Source: Bacillota bacterium
Lineage (GTDB): Bacteria > Planctomycetota > UBA8108 > UBA1146
NCBI GenBank assembly: GCA_003973385.1
Contig: QNYK01000079.1
Span: forward strand, 121,810-185,809
Direction: 5' to 3'
Length of the DNA stretch: 64,000 bases
Positions 1-11,000 of the stretch are shown piece by piece. Within the stretch, counting starts at the first letter, position 1. The number at the start of each line of letters is the position of its first letter. Below the pieces are notes generated by a model. The model saw only the letters and a list, made by a program, of their open reading frames with translations, was not told where the DNA came from and did not search any database. A program made the translations under genes and the position numbers.

Positions 1-1093
1 CACTTCCAGCGACAAGATCTGCCACCTCGCGCAAACTTGCCGTCCCCTCCAACACGCTGCTGAGTTGATCCGCTGTTGCCAGCGGCCCGACATTGACGCT
101 TTCATCGAAGGGGTTTCCAACCACCCTGGTCGCCAGTTCCTCGCAGAGGTCTTGCTGAAGATCCGAGATCCTGTCGTGAGGAACCATGATTCGCCGCACC
201 GCAGTGCACTTCTGGCCACTCTTCTGCGTCACTTCCCTGGTCACTTCTCTGACGAACAGACGCCACAGTTCACTGCCCGGCTCCACATCCGGAGCCAGGA
301 TGGCCGCATTGAGGCTGTCGGCCTCGATATTGATCGGAGTGGACTGCCTCAGCAGATTCTCGTTCGATCGGATACGAAACGCGGTCGCTGCAGATCCTGT
401 AAACGCAACCACATCCTGACCGGTAAGGTGGTCAAACAGATCGCCGATCGATCCGCAGATCAATCCCAGTACTCCATCGGGTAGAACAGCGGAATCCACC
501 ACAGCCTCGATGCAACTCTCGGTCACGATGGATGTGCTGGAAGCAGGTTTGGTGATGACCGGCATGCCGGCAAGGATCGCTGCTGCAGCCTTCTCCGCAA
601 ATCCCCAGGCCGGGAAATTGAAAGCATTGATGTGAACCGCAACACCATCTCTTGCAATACGTCCATGCCGACCCCAGTAGATGGCACTACGCCCCAGCGG
701 CTCTCCCTCGCCATCTACGAGTCTATGCGTTTCACCGAGTTCTTTTCCGAGAGCACCGTAGTGGTACAGCGTCCCTGTAGCACCATCGATGTCGAACTTG
801 GAGTCCTTGCGTGTACTTCCACAACTCCGCATCGATAGTTCCAGCAGTTCGTTTCGTTTGCTGTGGATCGCTCTTGACATCCCAATGAGTAACTCGCCGC
901 GCTCGGCAAATGTCATCTCGCGCAGCGCTCTTCCACCCTCGAGCTGTGCATACTCCACGGCTGCCTTGAAATCGACTCCAGCACTACTCACCGCCGCAAG
1001 CGGTTCCTCGGTGGAGGGATCGATGACATGAACTCCGGAATCCTCTCCCGGTTCAATCCATTTGCCCATCAGATGGCTGCGCAGGAACTTCAC
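1..1093 (-). CDS. paaZ: PaaZ-type aldehyde dehydrogenase (3' end beyond window)
   Basis: The visible 364 codons match the NAD(P)-dependent aldehyde dehydrogenase half of PaaZ, the enzyme that opens and oxidises the oxepin-CoA ring in phenylacetate degradation. Family-typical stretches are AVHINAFNFPAWG, DVVAFTGSAAT and REVTREVTQKSGQKCTA. The nucleophile is Cys296 (GQKC) and the general base Glu257 (NIEADS), nearly the positions of E. coli PaaZ Cys295 and Glu256. The GTG start at 1093 has an AGGAGG six bases upstream. The gene runs off the left edge, so it cannot be told whether the C-terminal MaoC-like hydratase domain is present; the gene may be a stand-alone PaaN/ALDH form. No other paa gene is visible. 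The family call is firm, the pathway is inferred. Confidence 0.85.
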   Translation of the reverse strand, partial: MKFLRSHLMGKWIEPGEDSGVHVIDPSTEEPLAAVSSAGVDFKAAVEYAQLEGGRALREMTFAERGELLIGMSRAIHSKRNELLELSMRSCGSTRKDSKFDIDGATGTLYHYGALGKELGETHRLVDGEGEPLGRSAIYWGRHGRIARDGVAVHINAFNFPAWGFAEKAAAAILAGMPVITKPASSTSIVTESCIEAVVDSAVLPDGVLGLICGSIGDLFDHLTGQDVVAFTGSAATAFRIRSNENLLRQSTPINIEADSLNAAILAPDVEPGSELWRLFVREVTREVTQKSGQKCTAVRRIMVPHDRISDLQQDLCEELATRVVGNPFDESVNVGPLATADQLSSVLEGTASLREVADLVAGS

Positions 1094-1311
1094 TCTGATC
1101 CTCCTTGCCGAAGAAACCGATCCTCCAGGAATCAGTCCTGAGACGGTATTAGATACAGGGAGGCGCTCCTGTTCCAGAGGAACAGCAATTCTGGCACAGA
1201 CCAGATCTCGCTACAGACATGCGGATATGCACGGATCTGGCACAGGTAGTGGCAAGAAGGGCGGGACCTACTTCAGGTGTTTCCAGAATGAAGGCGAAGC
1301 AGAGTCCGAGA

Positions 1312-3390
1312 TCAGGGGAGGCAAGCGGCGAGTCCATCGGGTGTCGGGTCGATGCCGTAACCGGGGTACGGGTAGGGAATCGTCTCGCCATTTGAAAAGA
1401 GGAAGTTCAGTAGATTGATGGCGTCTCCGATGTTGATCGAACCGTCATCGTTGGAATCTGCAGCATCGGGACACACGCTGGCAACCCCGCCGATGAACAG
1501 GTAATCGAGCAGGAAGATGGCATCTGCGATATTGACTGACTGGTTGTAATTCGCATCACCACGGACAAACAGGAACTGCGGTTGTTGCGAAATGGTCACG
1601 GTGCCATGGATCAGATAAGGAGCCTCGGAGAGTCCCCCTTCGATGGCGTAAATGGTGTTGATCGGTGGATCTCCTACTCCATCGGTGAAGCTCATCTGCG
1701 TCGACGTGCCCATGGGAGTTCCAAACTGGACGGTGTAGTCGAGAGTGCAAAGCGTCTGATTTGTACCCGGATCCATCATCCTGCCATCGAAGGGAGGTAG
1801 CGTATCGAAGATGACCGCCAGATACATCGTCGAGTCGATACCCGCTGGATTGATCTGTGTGATGAAGAACTCCGGCAACAGCGCCTGAGCCATCGTTCCA
1901 GTCAGGGAGATCTCCTCCATCACGAGAATCGTGGCATCGTATCGGAGCGCAATCTGGTACCCCTGAAGGAAGTTGTCATGTGTTCCAAGAACCGGATGGT
2001 ACACAGGTTGCCCGGCAAAGACTTCGATATCCGCAAGAGCCATCGAGGATGCAGGAAGAGCGACCTCGATGGGACCTGAGGACACCATCGTATCGGTACC
2101 ACCGGGTCCCGTAACCGTCAGCGAGATGATGAAAGTCCCTGGTTCAACATAGGTGTGCTCCCCCTGCGGCATCGAACTGAACTCTCCATCACCGAAATCC
2201 CAGAGGTGACTTGAAATCATACCTGCACTTTCGGAATGAAATGAGATGGTGTGATCTGCGATGCCATCGTCATCGCTAGTGATGACAAAATCAGCCGTGG
2301 GTGCGGGAGTATCATGCGTATACCACGCTTCACCATCGGAGATCACCATGAAGTGCTCGTTGCCAGCTGCATCTATCGCCACTTCTACCTCCTGGGGATC
2401 TCCCTCGATGAAATCGAGAGCATCCGTCGAGATGGTTCCATCCGGGCGAAGGGAATGACGCTGGAGCATGCCGTCCTGAATCCATGAGATGCAGTACCTC
2501 TGCTGCGACAGGCTGGAGAAAGATAGATGTGAAGTGCCTGTTCCTCGGTTGCTGATCACCTGCTGGGAGGTGATACCGCCTGTAGTCGATCCTTCGAGAA
2601 GCAGCAGTTGATCGTCGACCAGAGCAACAATCTGGAGATTGGCAGAGGCATCGGACTCGATACCCCAGTGCAAGGGCACGTTGAGCATATCGTAGAGATC
2701 AAAGGCCATTCCCATCGATCCAGTATCCACCTGGCGAGCACGAAGCACCGTTCCGTCGAGCCATACGATCAAGGTGGTTTCGCCCCCCACGGAAAGCACC
2801 TGGCTCGACGCTCCAGTTCCGACTTCTACCGGTGGAGTCTCGCCATACTTCATCCAGACCGTGTCACCACTTGCATTCGAGCAGGTCCAGCTGATGACTC
2901 TGTGGCCACTGTCGAGAATCTCTATATCGGAGTCATGGCAATCATCAGACCCGCTACTGATCTGTTCAGGATCTCCAAACCCCGTAGCATAACTCTCGAT
3001 CAGGTAGATGGTTCTTGGCCCGGCGGCCACCCCCTCCTCGAGGGTGATGAGGTAGTGCGCCGCAAATCCCTGGGTCAGAGCGGGAGAACCGACTTCATTG
3101 GCGGAGTCGAGGGCCGATATCATCGTTTCGAACTGGAGCAAGGTACCACTGAAATGGATCTGATCGCTGGTCCTGGCACAGAGGGAAACCTGTTGCGGTG
3201 AGCAACTGGAACAGCTGGTATCCAGATTGATCTGCGCATCGGAGACGGTGTCGATCCCGGCGGTGAGCAGAATTGGCTCACTGAACTGGGCACACAGATT
3301 CGAATGGAAGCAGATGGAGATGCCAAGACAAAGGACCCAGGCCAGGTGAGAAATCACCGGAAGCCTGGTCGGCCGTTGTGCTCTCGTCAT
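1312..3390 (-). CDS. exported PKD / cohesin-like / dockerin-like protein
   Basis: A 692-residue exported protein. A signal peptide (about residues 1-35, ending near NLCAQ) is followed by about 330 residues of unassigned sequence, a PKD domain around 370-450 with the hallmark WDFGDG, a cohesin-like beta domain around 455-600, and a C-terminal dockerin-like domain from about 610 with two calcium-loop motifs (RGDANYNQSVNIADA and DSNDDGSINIGDA). The tail ends in GIDPTPDGLAACLP. The ATG at 3390 is preferred over an in-frame GTG at 3399 because AGGAGG lies eight bases upstream of the ATG but directly touches the GTG. It is probably a surface or secreted structural or adhesion protein. No enzyme motif was seen. 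Confidence 0.8.
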   Translation of the reverse strand: MTRAQRPTRLPVISHLAWVLCLGISICFHSNLCAQFSEPILLTAGIDTVSDAQINLDTSCSSCSPQQVSLCARTSDQIHFSGTLLQFETMISALDSANEVGSPALTQGFAAHYLITLEEGVAAGPRTIYLIESYATGFGDPEQISSGSDDCHDSDIEILDSGHRVISWTCSNASGDTVWMKYGETPPVEVGTGASSQVLSVGGETTLIVWLDGTVLRARQVDTGSMGMAFDLYDMLNVPLHWGIESDASANLQIVALVDDQLLLLEGSTTGGITSQQVISNRGTGTSHLSFSSLSQQRYCISWIQDGMLQRHSLRPDGTISTDALDFIEGDPQEVEVAIDAAGNEHFMVISDGEAWYTHDTPAPTADFVITSDDDGIADHTISFHSESAGMISSHLWDFGDGEFSSMPQGEHTYVEPGTFIISLTVTGPGGTDTMVSSGPIEVALPASSMALADIEVFAGQPVYHPVLGTHDNFLQGYQIALRYDATILVMEEISLTGTMAQALLPEFFITQINPAGIDSTMYLAVIFDTLPPFDGRMMDPGTNQTLCTLDYTVQFGTPMGTSTQMSFTDGVGDPPINTIYAIEGGLSEAPYLIHGTVTISQQPQFLFVRGDANYNQSVNIADAIFLLDYLFIGGVASVCPDAADSNDDGSINIGDAINLLNFLFSNGETIPYPYPGYGIDPTPDGLAACLP

Positions 3391-3716
3391 CGATACCACC
3401 TCCTCAAGATCTTCACGGCATCTGAATGGTGATTCCGCTTCAGATCCCGGTCCCTCCAGGTGAAATAATCACATCTGGAATTCACACCCGGGAAAGACTC
3501 GTTCACAACCTACCAAACCGTGGCAAGCCTGCCACGGAACCCGAACTGGGCGAAGGTCGATGAACCCATCTATTGGACCATGAAATCGTCAATTCCGGAA
3601 CCCTTGATCAGGATGGTCCCTGGTGCCTGGAGAGGGCGATAGGAGTGACCTCGAACAGCCACCCGTGAGGAGCACCATGCATCTTCGGCGCGTCGACCGA
3701 TCGAGTTGCCGGCAAG
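3391..3716. other. intergenic, no gene seen
   Basis: About 330 bases upstream of the exported protein gene that starts at 3390 and downstream of the small minus-strand gene ending at 3717. It should hold the promoter of the 3390 gene, but no convincing -35/-10 pair, terminator or ORF with homology was recognised. Confidence 0.4.
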
Positions 3717-3986
3717 TCACCAGCCTCGGTGAGCACGAGCCTGAATCTGAACCTGGTAGCGAAGCACGAAGATGATCAGCAACGAACTGGCCAGACCCAT
3801 CAGCGGCAACTCGATGCCCGGATGCCAGACGTCGATGCTTCCGATCGCATCGGGTGAGTCTACCGGGACCTGGGGCTGGCCAGGAAAAAGCCACAGAAGC
3901 ACACTGAGGAGCAGCGGAATCAGCGACAATTGTCCGATTCGATCGATGCGCACACATCCCCCTGACTCTGCTGCTGTCGGGACCAT
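3717..3986 (-). CDS. small two-helix membrane protein, unknown
   Basis: An 89-residue hydrophobic product. The ATG at 3986 (with another at 3989) has GGAG at a plausible distance upstream. Two likely membrane segments are visible: LSLIPLLLSVLLWLF near residues 21-35 and ELPLMGLASSLLIIFVLRYQ near 58-77, joined by a short polar loop, with a basic tail. It is divergent from ispG, which starts at 4129. No family was recognised. The hydrophobic pattern and the Shine-Dalgarno site support a real gene, but it could be chance. Confidence 0.4.
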   Translation of the reverse strand: MVPTAAESGGCVRIDRIGQLSLIPLLLSVLLWLFPGQPQVPVDSPDAIGSIDVWHPGIELPLMGLASSLLIIFVLRYQVQIQARAHRGW

Positions 3987-4128
3987 CATACTCCAGAGCG
4001 TTCGCCGGCACAGTCCAGATCGATGGACTCGATGTCTGCAAGGTCTCGTTTGTTCTGCTTGCTGATGGCTTGCGCTTGGTAGACCATCTGCAGGGGGCAT
4101 CGCGTCCCGCGAGCCAACAGGAGGGTTC

Positions 4129-5286
4129 TTGAGCACTGACGACCTGCTTCCGCGCAACCATACCCGCTCGATCAGGGTCGGGACCACAACGCTCGGGGGC
4201 GGTCACCCGATCGTCGTGCAGAGTATGTGTGCTACCTCGACAAGGGATGTAAAGACCACTGCCGGACAGGCCCAGCAACTCTCGGATGCAGGTGCCGGAA
4301 TCGTTCGGTTGGCGGTCGATTCAAAAAAAGACGCCGAGGCAGCCAACGAAATCGCCCATCTGGTGGATGCCAATATTTGTGTCGACCTGCAGGAGAACTG
4401 GCGACTGGCCAGGATACTGGCCCCGAATGTCGCCAAGATCCGGTACAACCCGGGCCACCTGCACCATCACGAACCTTCCGTCTGCTGGCAGGATAAGGTC
4501 AAACGAATTGCCAGCTGGGCTTCAGATTCGGACACAGCGCTGAGGGTCGGGATCAACTGTGGATCGGTCGATCCGGCGAAGGTAGGTTCCTGGCCACCAG
4601 GAGATTCAGTTTCGCCGATGGTGGCGAGCGCTCTGGAGCATGCAGAGTTCCTCGACTCCATCGGATTTGATCGATACGTCGTTTCACTGAAGGATTCAGA
4701 TCCGGACCTGGTGATCGCAGCCAACCGTCAATTTGCTGCCGAACGACCGGATGTTCCCCTGCATCTTGGAGTCACCGAGGCCGGTCTTCCTCCCGATGGA
4801 GTCATCAAGACGCGCGTCGCGTTTGAACAGTTGCTCTCCCAGGGGATCGGTGACACCATCCGCGTTTCTCTGACTCTTCCCAATCAACTCAAGTACCAGG
4901 AGGTCGATACAGGACATCAGATCCTGAAGGACATCGCAGCCGGCCGCGTTCGCAGCGTTGTTCAATACCAGCGCTCCGGCCCGAACATCATCTCCTGTCC
5001 CTCCTGTTCTCGGGTCGAGAACGAGGCCTTCGTCGATCTCGCACAAGATGTGAAGCGACTCTCCGAGCAGTACTCCACTCACGACATCACCATCGCCGTG
5101 ATGGGGTGTCGGGTAAATGGCCCGGGAGAAACCGATGACGCCGATCTCGGACTCTGGTGCGCTCCCAGTTTCGTCAACCTGAAGAAAGGATCGGAGAGTC
5201 TCGGTTCTTTTCCCTACGACGAAATTCTCGAAAAGCTTCAACAAGAAATTGAAAGCTTGATTCAAAATCGAGGATCCGTGTCCTGA
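4129..5286 (+). CDS. ispG: 4-hydroxy-3-methylbut-2-en-1-yl diphosphate synthase
   Basis: IspG (GcpE) performs the penultimate step of the non-mevalonate isoprenoid pathway, reductively dehydrating methylerythritol cyclodiphosphate to HMBPP with a [4Fe-4S] cluster. At 385 residues it is of normal bacterial length. The N-terminal TIM-barrel signature [17 protein letters not shown], the stretch [10 protein letters not shown] and the cluster ligands CPSCSR and [10 protein letters not shown] are all present. Translation starts at TTG 4129 with CAGGAGGG just upstream; no ATG fits. It converges with the next gene with only about ten bases between the stop codons. Confidence 0.95.
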   Translation: MSTDDLLPRNHTRSIRVGTTTLGGGHPIVVQSMCATSTRDVKTTAGQAQQLSDAGAGIVRLAVDSKKDAEAANEIAHLVDANICVDLQENWRLARILAPNVAKIRYNPGHLHHHEPSVCWQDKVKRIASWASDSDTALRVGINCGSVDPAKVGSWPPGDSVSPMVASALEHAEFLDSIGFDRYVVSLKDSDPDLVIAANRQFAAERPDVPLHLGVTEAGLPPDGVIKTRVAFEQLLSQGIGDTIRVSLTLPNQLKYQEVDTGHQILKDIAAGRVRSVVQYQRSGPNIISCPSCSRVENEAFVDLAQDVKRLSEQYSTHDITIAVMGCRVNGPGETDDADLGLWCAPSFVNLKKGSESLGSFPYDEILEKLQQEIESLIQNRGSVS

Positions 5287-5296
5287 GAAGCGCCCT

Positions 5297-7915
5297 CTAT
5301 GGTGCGCAGCCGACGAGACAGCAGAGCCCTCCTGCCGTCGGGTCTGCCGCACAACTGCTCGGTGCCGGGGGCGCGGGAGCTCCGGAGAAGAGCGCCCCGA
5401 GGAGTGCGATGGGATCGGCGACGTCGAGCAGTTCATCGTCGTTCGCATCGCCGGCATTCGCACAGTTGAGGACCCCTCCTCCGAACAGAAATCCCAGCAG
5501 AGCGATCGGATCGGCGATGTCGATCAGGCCATCGGCGTTGGGATCTCCGCGGACGAAGCGACCGCTCACCATCCCTGCCGGAAACCTGACCACGCTCACG
5601 GTGTTCGCGATCGCGGGACCGGGGTAGCCGCTGTTGGCGGCATAGATCTTGTCCCCATCGGGACTGACCGCGATCCCGAAGGTGTAATCGCCCTCGACCG
5701 GAATGATCATCTCGATGGCATCGATCATCGGTGGATCGATCGGGTCGCCGACGAGGCTGAAGTCCGGGAGACGCACGATGGCCACGTTGCCAAGCGCTGA
5801 GCCCAGTTCACCCGGGCCGGTGTTCGGGTGCCGACTGAACCCCCAGTTGGTCACGGCAAGGTACGGAGTGTTCGGGACGAGGACCATCTCTTCCGGACCG
5901 GTACCGATGCGCAGCCGTGCGACGACCTGGCGCGAGTAGCGATCGACGACCGAAGCGTGGTCGAGAGAACGGTCGAAGCCGAAGTTCCCGACCAGCAGGT
6001 GCTGCCCGTTCTCGGTGAGCGCGAGCGCCTGGGGGAACTCGTCGACTGCGATCGGGGTCGCGACGAGGGTGTCGACCGCGATTTCCCACACCCGTATGCC
6101 AGTGGGATCGGTGACGTAGACGAAATCTCCCTCCGGTGAGGCGATCATCTCACGAGGCGCTCCGAGTCCACCGACCTCTCCGAGGACCTGATGACCCGGA
6201 ATCGACCACTTGGTCACGCGCCCGTCTCCCCCGGTCGCGACGAACAGGGTACTGCCGTCCGGGGTGAAGGTGAGCCCGAGCGGATTCAGCCCCAATGCGG
6301 GAAACGAATCGATCAGATCAAGGGTCACCGGATCGATGCAAACGATCTGGTTCGCTACGTAGTTGACGATGTAGAGCCGCGTGCCATCCGGAGTGAAACC
6401 GAGACGGTAAGGTCCCGCTCCAACCGGGATCGTTGCCTCGACGGCATCGGTCGCGGTGTCGATGACGGACAGGGTGCCCGGGTTCCCACCGAAGTTGGTG
6501 ACGAAAAGTCGACCTGTATCCTCGTGCAGGGCGAGCCCGATGGGGCGCGTGCCGACATCGATGAGACTTGAAAGCTGCGATGGATGATCGGGCGCGCACG
6601 TCTCGCGCACGAGCAGGGAGTAATCACCGAAGTCTCCACTTCCGTGTCCATCGATGACGATCGTGACCGTTTCCCCCGCCGCAATGAATACCCCTGCAAC
6701 GCGGGCTCGTGTGGCGTCGAGTCCGCAACCGTCGTCGCTGCAGGCGATGACACTGGCGTCGGTGGGCTCGAGGGAGATCGGGCAGGGATCACCGATCACC
6801 GTGATCTCCGTGTCGAAATCGCTGCCACAACTGTCGATCTCGATCCAGGTGTCATCCGTTGCGGTGTAGCGATAGAAGTTCTCAGGTGCCCCGCCAAAGA
6901 CGAATTGACACTCGTGCTCGAAACGGGAGGCCCCTTCCGTCGTCCCATTCGCCAGATAGGGCAGTGCAGGAATCGGGAAAGCGAGCTCGCACGTCTCGCC
7001 GGGCCCCGGCGGCAGAATCGGAGTGATCGTCACCGAAACATCTCCGAAGTCGGTACTCCCATAGCCGTCAAAGACGACGAAGTACTCCGACCCCTCCGTC
7101 ACCAGGAAGGACAGACGGGAGCGAAAACCGTTCACGCCGCACGCATCGTCGTTGCAGCCAATCGCAGTGCCGGATCCTGCAGATCCTGCCTGAGTCCCCG
7201 CCGGTGGGCAGGTCCCCTCGTAAACGTACACTTTGGTATCGAAGTTCGACGCACACAGATCGATGCTCATCTCACCGGTCTCCCCGGCAACGAATCGACG
7301 AACGACGTCGGGGCCGCCAGTGACAGGAAACGGGCACGATTCGTTATAATCGTCGAAAGCCCAGGTGGTCGAGACGGTTCCGCTCCAGGGAATCGAAATT
7401 GTCTCTGCGATCTCGCAGCGATCCGAAGGGAACAGCGGAGTCTCGGTCAGGGTCAGGTCGTAACTTCCGCAGTCGGAAGCACCGTAGCCGTCGATCACGA
7501 TGAAATAGTCCACTCCCGCAACAAGGTTGATGGCCACCAGCCGCGAGCGCCAACCATTCTCTCCGCAGGCGTCGTCGTTGCACGCCACCTGCATTCCGGA
7601 ATTCGAAACAGTCGGGCAACTGCCCGTGTAAAGGTAGACCTTGGTGTCGAAGTCGGAGGAGCAGAGATCGATGCTGACGGTGACATCCGTGTTGGGCGTG
7701 TAGCGATAAACGACGTCGCGTCCTCCCGTCGGGGTGAACGGACAGCTTTCGTTGTAGTCGTCCAATGCGCCACAGGTGTCTCCAGTGTCAGAGAAGGGGA
7801 TCGCACCAATCACCGCCGCCGAGGCGCAATCTTCTCCGCCGATCGCCAGGGTGGGGAGCGGTACAAGCACCAGGAACAGCACCGCGGATGCGAATGTGAG
7901 GCGGAAAGAAACGAT
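5297..7915 (-). CDS. exported PPC-repeat / beta-propeller / dockerin-like protein
   Basis: About 872 residues. A signal peptide (VSFRLTFASAVLFLVLVPLP) is followed by three copies of a PPC-like (pre-peptidase C-terminal) beta domain at about 26-165, 168-300 and 303-435, each with a DDYNESCPF or similar motif and an SIDLCxSxFDTKVYxYxGxCP strand. Next comes a YVTN/NHL-type beta-propeller at about 440-780 and a dockerin-like C-terminus from 785 (GDPNADGLIDIADP, GDANDDELLDVADP). The open frame extends to 8095, but a 13-bp hairpin at 7978-8010 lies inside that extension. The only good ribosome site (GGAGG, 7921-7925) precedes ATT (7918) and ATC (7915), so a rare non-NTG start is likely. Ligand unknown. 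Confidence 0.75.
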   Translation of the reverse strand: MVSFRLTFASAVLFLVLVPLPTLAIGGEDCASAAVIGAIPFSDTGDTCGALDDYNESCPFTPTGGRDVVYRYTPNTDVTVSIDLCSSDFDTKVYLYTGSCPTVSNSGMQVACNDDACGENGWRSRLVAINLVAGVDYFIVIDGYGASDCGSYDLTLTETPLFPSDRCEIAETISIPWSGTVSTTWAFDDYNESCPFPVTGGPDVVRRFVAGETGEMSIDLCASNFDTKVYVYEGTCPPAGTQAGSAGSGTAIGCNDDACGVNGFRSRLSFLVTEGSEYFVVFDGYGSTDFGDVSVTITPILPPGPGETCELAFPIPALPYLANGTTEGASRFEHECQFVFGGAPENFYRYTATDDTWIEIDSCGSDFDTEITVIGDPCPISLEPTDASVIACSDDGCGLDATRARVAGVFIAAGETVTIVIDGHGSGDFGDYSLLVRETCAPDHPSQLSSLIDVGTRPIGLALHEDTGRLFVTNFGGNPGTLSVIDTATDAVEATIPVGAGPYRLGFTPDGTRLYIVNYVANQIVCIDPVTLDLIDSFPALGLNPLGLTFTPDGSTLFVATGGDGRVTKWSIPGHQVLGEVGGLGAPREMIASPEGDFVYVTDPTGIRVWEIAVDTLVATPIAVDEFPQALALTENGQHLLVGNFGFDRSLDHASVVDRYSRQVVARLRIGTGPEEMVLVPNTPYLAVTNWGFSRHPNTGPGELGSALGNVAIVRLPDFSLVGDPIDPPMIDAIEMIIPVEGDYTFGIAVSPDGDKIYAANSGYPGPAIANTVSVVRFPAGMVSGRFVRGDPNADGLIDIADPIALLGFLFGGGVLNCANAGDANDDELLDVADPIALLGALFSGAPAPPAPSSCAADPTAGGLCCLVGCAP

Positions 7916-7977
7916 AATGACCTCCAGGTGGGAGAATGCCGGGTGAACAGGATTCCCGTCTTCTTCCCGATCAAGGA

Positions 7978-8010
7978 AGGCTCCCGTGACCACACAGGTC
8001 ACGGGAGCCT
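7978..8010 (-). terminator. perfect 13-bp hairpin after the 8037 gene
   Basis: The arms 7978-7990 and 7998-8010 are perfectly complementary with a seven-base loop (cacacag). The hairpin lies 27 bases past the stop of the 8037-11447 gene and before the start of the next minus-strand gene. It has no clear run of T on the minus strand, so it may be a weak terminator or an mRNA-stabilising structure. Confidence 0.55.
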
Positions 8011-8036
8011 CTCTCGTCGACACAATCATCTGCTGA

Positions 8037-11000
8037 TCATGGACAAGCGGAGAAGGAATCACAGGCAAGAGTACTTCCCCCTGGATCCTGACCACACGCC
8101 GGGAAGGGTGCCGCTGGAGTCACTCCACCTGCAAACAGGTAGCTGAGCAAGAAAACAGTATCCGCGACATTCACATTCTCGTCATTATTGACATCGACGG
8201 TCGCCACGCAGGTCACCGTTCCTGGTCCGAACAGGTAGTTGAGGCTGGACACGGCATCGCTGATGTCGTGAGCACCGTCTGAATTGATGTCGCCGCGTAC
8301 CCAGTCCTGAGCTGCGCATTCATCCGGCACGCCATCGGAGTTGGTGTCGGCGCTGGTGCCGCTAGCAATATCGCAGGAATCGGGAGTCGAATTCAGGTTG
8401 CAATCGGCCACGGCCCCTGAAGCGATCTCGCATGCGTCCAGTGCGCCGCTCGTATCGCAATCGAGGCTTCGATCCGCTGCGATCTCGCAACTATCGGGGG
8501 TCGCATCTCCATTGCAATCAGTTGCCTGCCCGCCAGCGATATCACACGAATCGAGGGTACCGCTGGTGTCGCAATCGAGTGCAGGGTCTGCTGCAATCTC
8601 ACAGCTGTCGGGGGTCGAATTCCCGTTGCAATCCGTGGCCAGGCCACCAGCAATATCACAGGAATCGAGTGTTCCACTCGAATCGCAATCTGCATTCGGG
8701 TCAGCAGCCATCTGACAGCTATCGAGTTGCCCGTTCAGGTCGCAGTCGACCGCACCGGAAGCGATGTCACAGGAATCAAGCTGACCATTTCCGTCACAAT
8801 CTGATCCTGCAGTCTGGTCGATGTCACAATCATTGGGAATCCCATCGCCGTCGATATCGGAATCGCAATCATCGATCTGGCCATCATTGTCGGTATCTAC
8901 TTCACAGGTATCTGGCACTCCATCCTGGTCACAGTCTTCAGCCCCCGACGCCACATCGCAGATGTCAGGAATACTGTTGCCATTGCAGTCCGGCACGGAG
9001 CCATCCCCGGTCGTACACTCATCGGGAATGCCGTCGACGTCGCAGTCGGCACTGGTCCCGGAACCAATATCCTGGTCATCCGGAACTCCGTTCTGGTTGC
9101 AATCTGTGATCCCGGAACAGTCCACGTCTTCAAATCGGAAGTCGTCGATACCCGCTTCGACGATCGATCCTGAACCGAGGTCACTGGCGGTGAATCTCAC
9201 CCTGACGCTGTTGGTCAGCAGCACGAAATCTGAGGCGTTGAAACTGTGTTCAAGCCAACCACCCGAGGTTCCGGTTCCGGTGGGGCCGACCGTCTCGACA
9301 TTGATCCATGTCGCCAGATCGTCCGAGATCTCGACGACAAAAATATCCGCTCCCGGGGACGCACCGCTGTCGTTGGAGTACCAGCGGAAGTAACTGATCA
9401 GCGGATTGGTCGTCGCGGAGAGGTCCATGATGGGCGTGTACAGCGTGGTCGATCCGCCATCGACATCATTGGCGCCCAGCGATCCTCCGACAGTGCCTTG
9501 CCCCGTGAACCAGCACAATGAGCCTGGATCACTGTGATCGTCCTCAGGCTGGGCGAGGGTTCCGACCGGATCGCCACGGGTCCAGTTGCCGGTCGTGGCA
9601 TCGTTCGGGGCCCCGACAGACCATCCAGCGGCGGTCTCGAAATCGGTGATCTCCTCGGTCAATCCAAATGCGGACAGTCCCGGTGCCGGGGCCGTGGAGC
9701 CTCCATCGGGGTAGGTCACCAGTTGTCCCGCTGCACTTTGAGCCTCGATCCACCAGCCAAACTCGGTGCCACAGGTCAGTGCCGGGAAGGTCATCTGGTA
9801 CGAGAGCCCTCCGACGAATACCAGCGGAATCGTTTGAACTCCAGCTGGCGTCTGAATCCGGAGTACTTCCGTGCCTGCCTGGACCGAGGATCCTGCCATC
9901 GGGGTGATCTCTACATCGAATGTATCTCCGCCGAGAGGATAAAAGACCGTTGGATCGCCTCCGACAACCGAGATCGTCAGCGCTGTGGCAACAGTGATCT
10001 GGCACGCAACAACTCCGGAAGGCACACCTGCTGCGCTTGCATTGACACCGTACTCGTGAAGACCAGGAATCGTGCTCGCGTCGGTGTACGATGTCAGCGA
10101 TCCAGCCATCGTGGCGATGACCTGACCATCTCGACTGACGTCGATGGAATCGTACAGTTCGCCGTTGGTCCAGTTGAGTTCAACCTGCTCACCGACCTGA
10201 GTACAACTCAGGGCCGAGACGGGGATCGTGAAATCACCGCTGGGAGCCAGGATCTGGAGCGCAGAAGTCCCACCCCCAGAAAAGTGGCCCAGCGTTGCTG
10301 TCACCACGGTCGGAGGTGCATTCGCGATGAAGCGGAAGTTGTGAAGCGCACTCCAACGGATCGCATTCGCGTTCACATCCTGGGAGGCCGTCTGGGTTGC
10401 CCACTCGATCACCCCCGCAGATTGCGATGCTGACCAGGGTGTTGAACTGTAGGGTTCACCACTGTGGTAACTCGGATGATGGGACTCGAGGGAGTTGAGA
10501 GTCACTCCTCCAGCCAGAGGCATCTGGAACGAGGCCACCGAGCGGGTCGAGTTCATGTTGAAGATGGCGTACTCGTAGGAATGTTGTCCGCCGCCGATGT
10601 CCGTCACCTTGTAACCAACGATGACGAGGCCATTATCCGCATCGATCGCCTCGACGAGGGTCACCGATGGGTCGGAGTCCTGCCACGCCTGGATCCCTGG
10701 CTGTTGTCTCTGTGTCGAACCGGTCAGGGTCATGGCTCGGCTGGCATTGGTCGAGAAGGTCACGGATCTGTAGGAACAATTGTTGTGAGCGTTTCCCGCA
10801 GCAGCATCATCGGGCGTCACATAGTGCCCCTCGACAAAGTATGTCGCCCCGGCATTCAAGGCCGGATCGTTGTCGTTTTCATTGACCCGCAATCGCTTCG
10901 CTGTCAGATCGGTGTTCGGCGGGTTCAGATTGATCGGGTACTGGTATCCACCATTGGCTGGATCGGTCACCTCCGACCGAGGACCCAGACCTGACTGCTG

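Noticed and set aside
3589..4278. 229-codon minus-strand ORF overlapping the ispG start
   Set aside because: It runs into ispG, has no recognisable domain, and overlaps in another frame a better small membrane protein candidate (3717-3986).
6584..8146. 520-codon plus-strand ORF opposite an exported protein gene
   Set aside because: Its product is Arg/Asp/Val-rich without domains or a ribosome site, and the minus strand encodes recognisable PPC and propeller domains. It is a shadow caused by codon composition.
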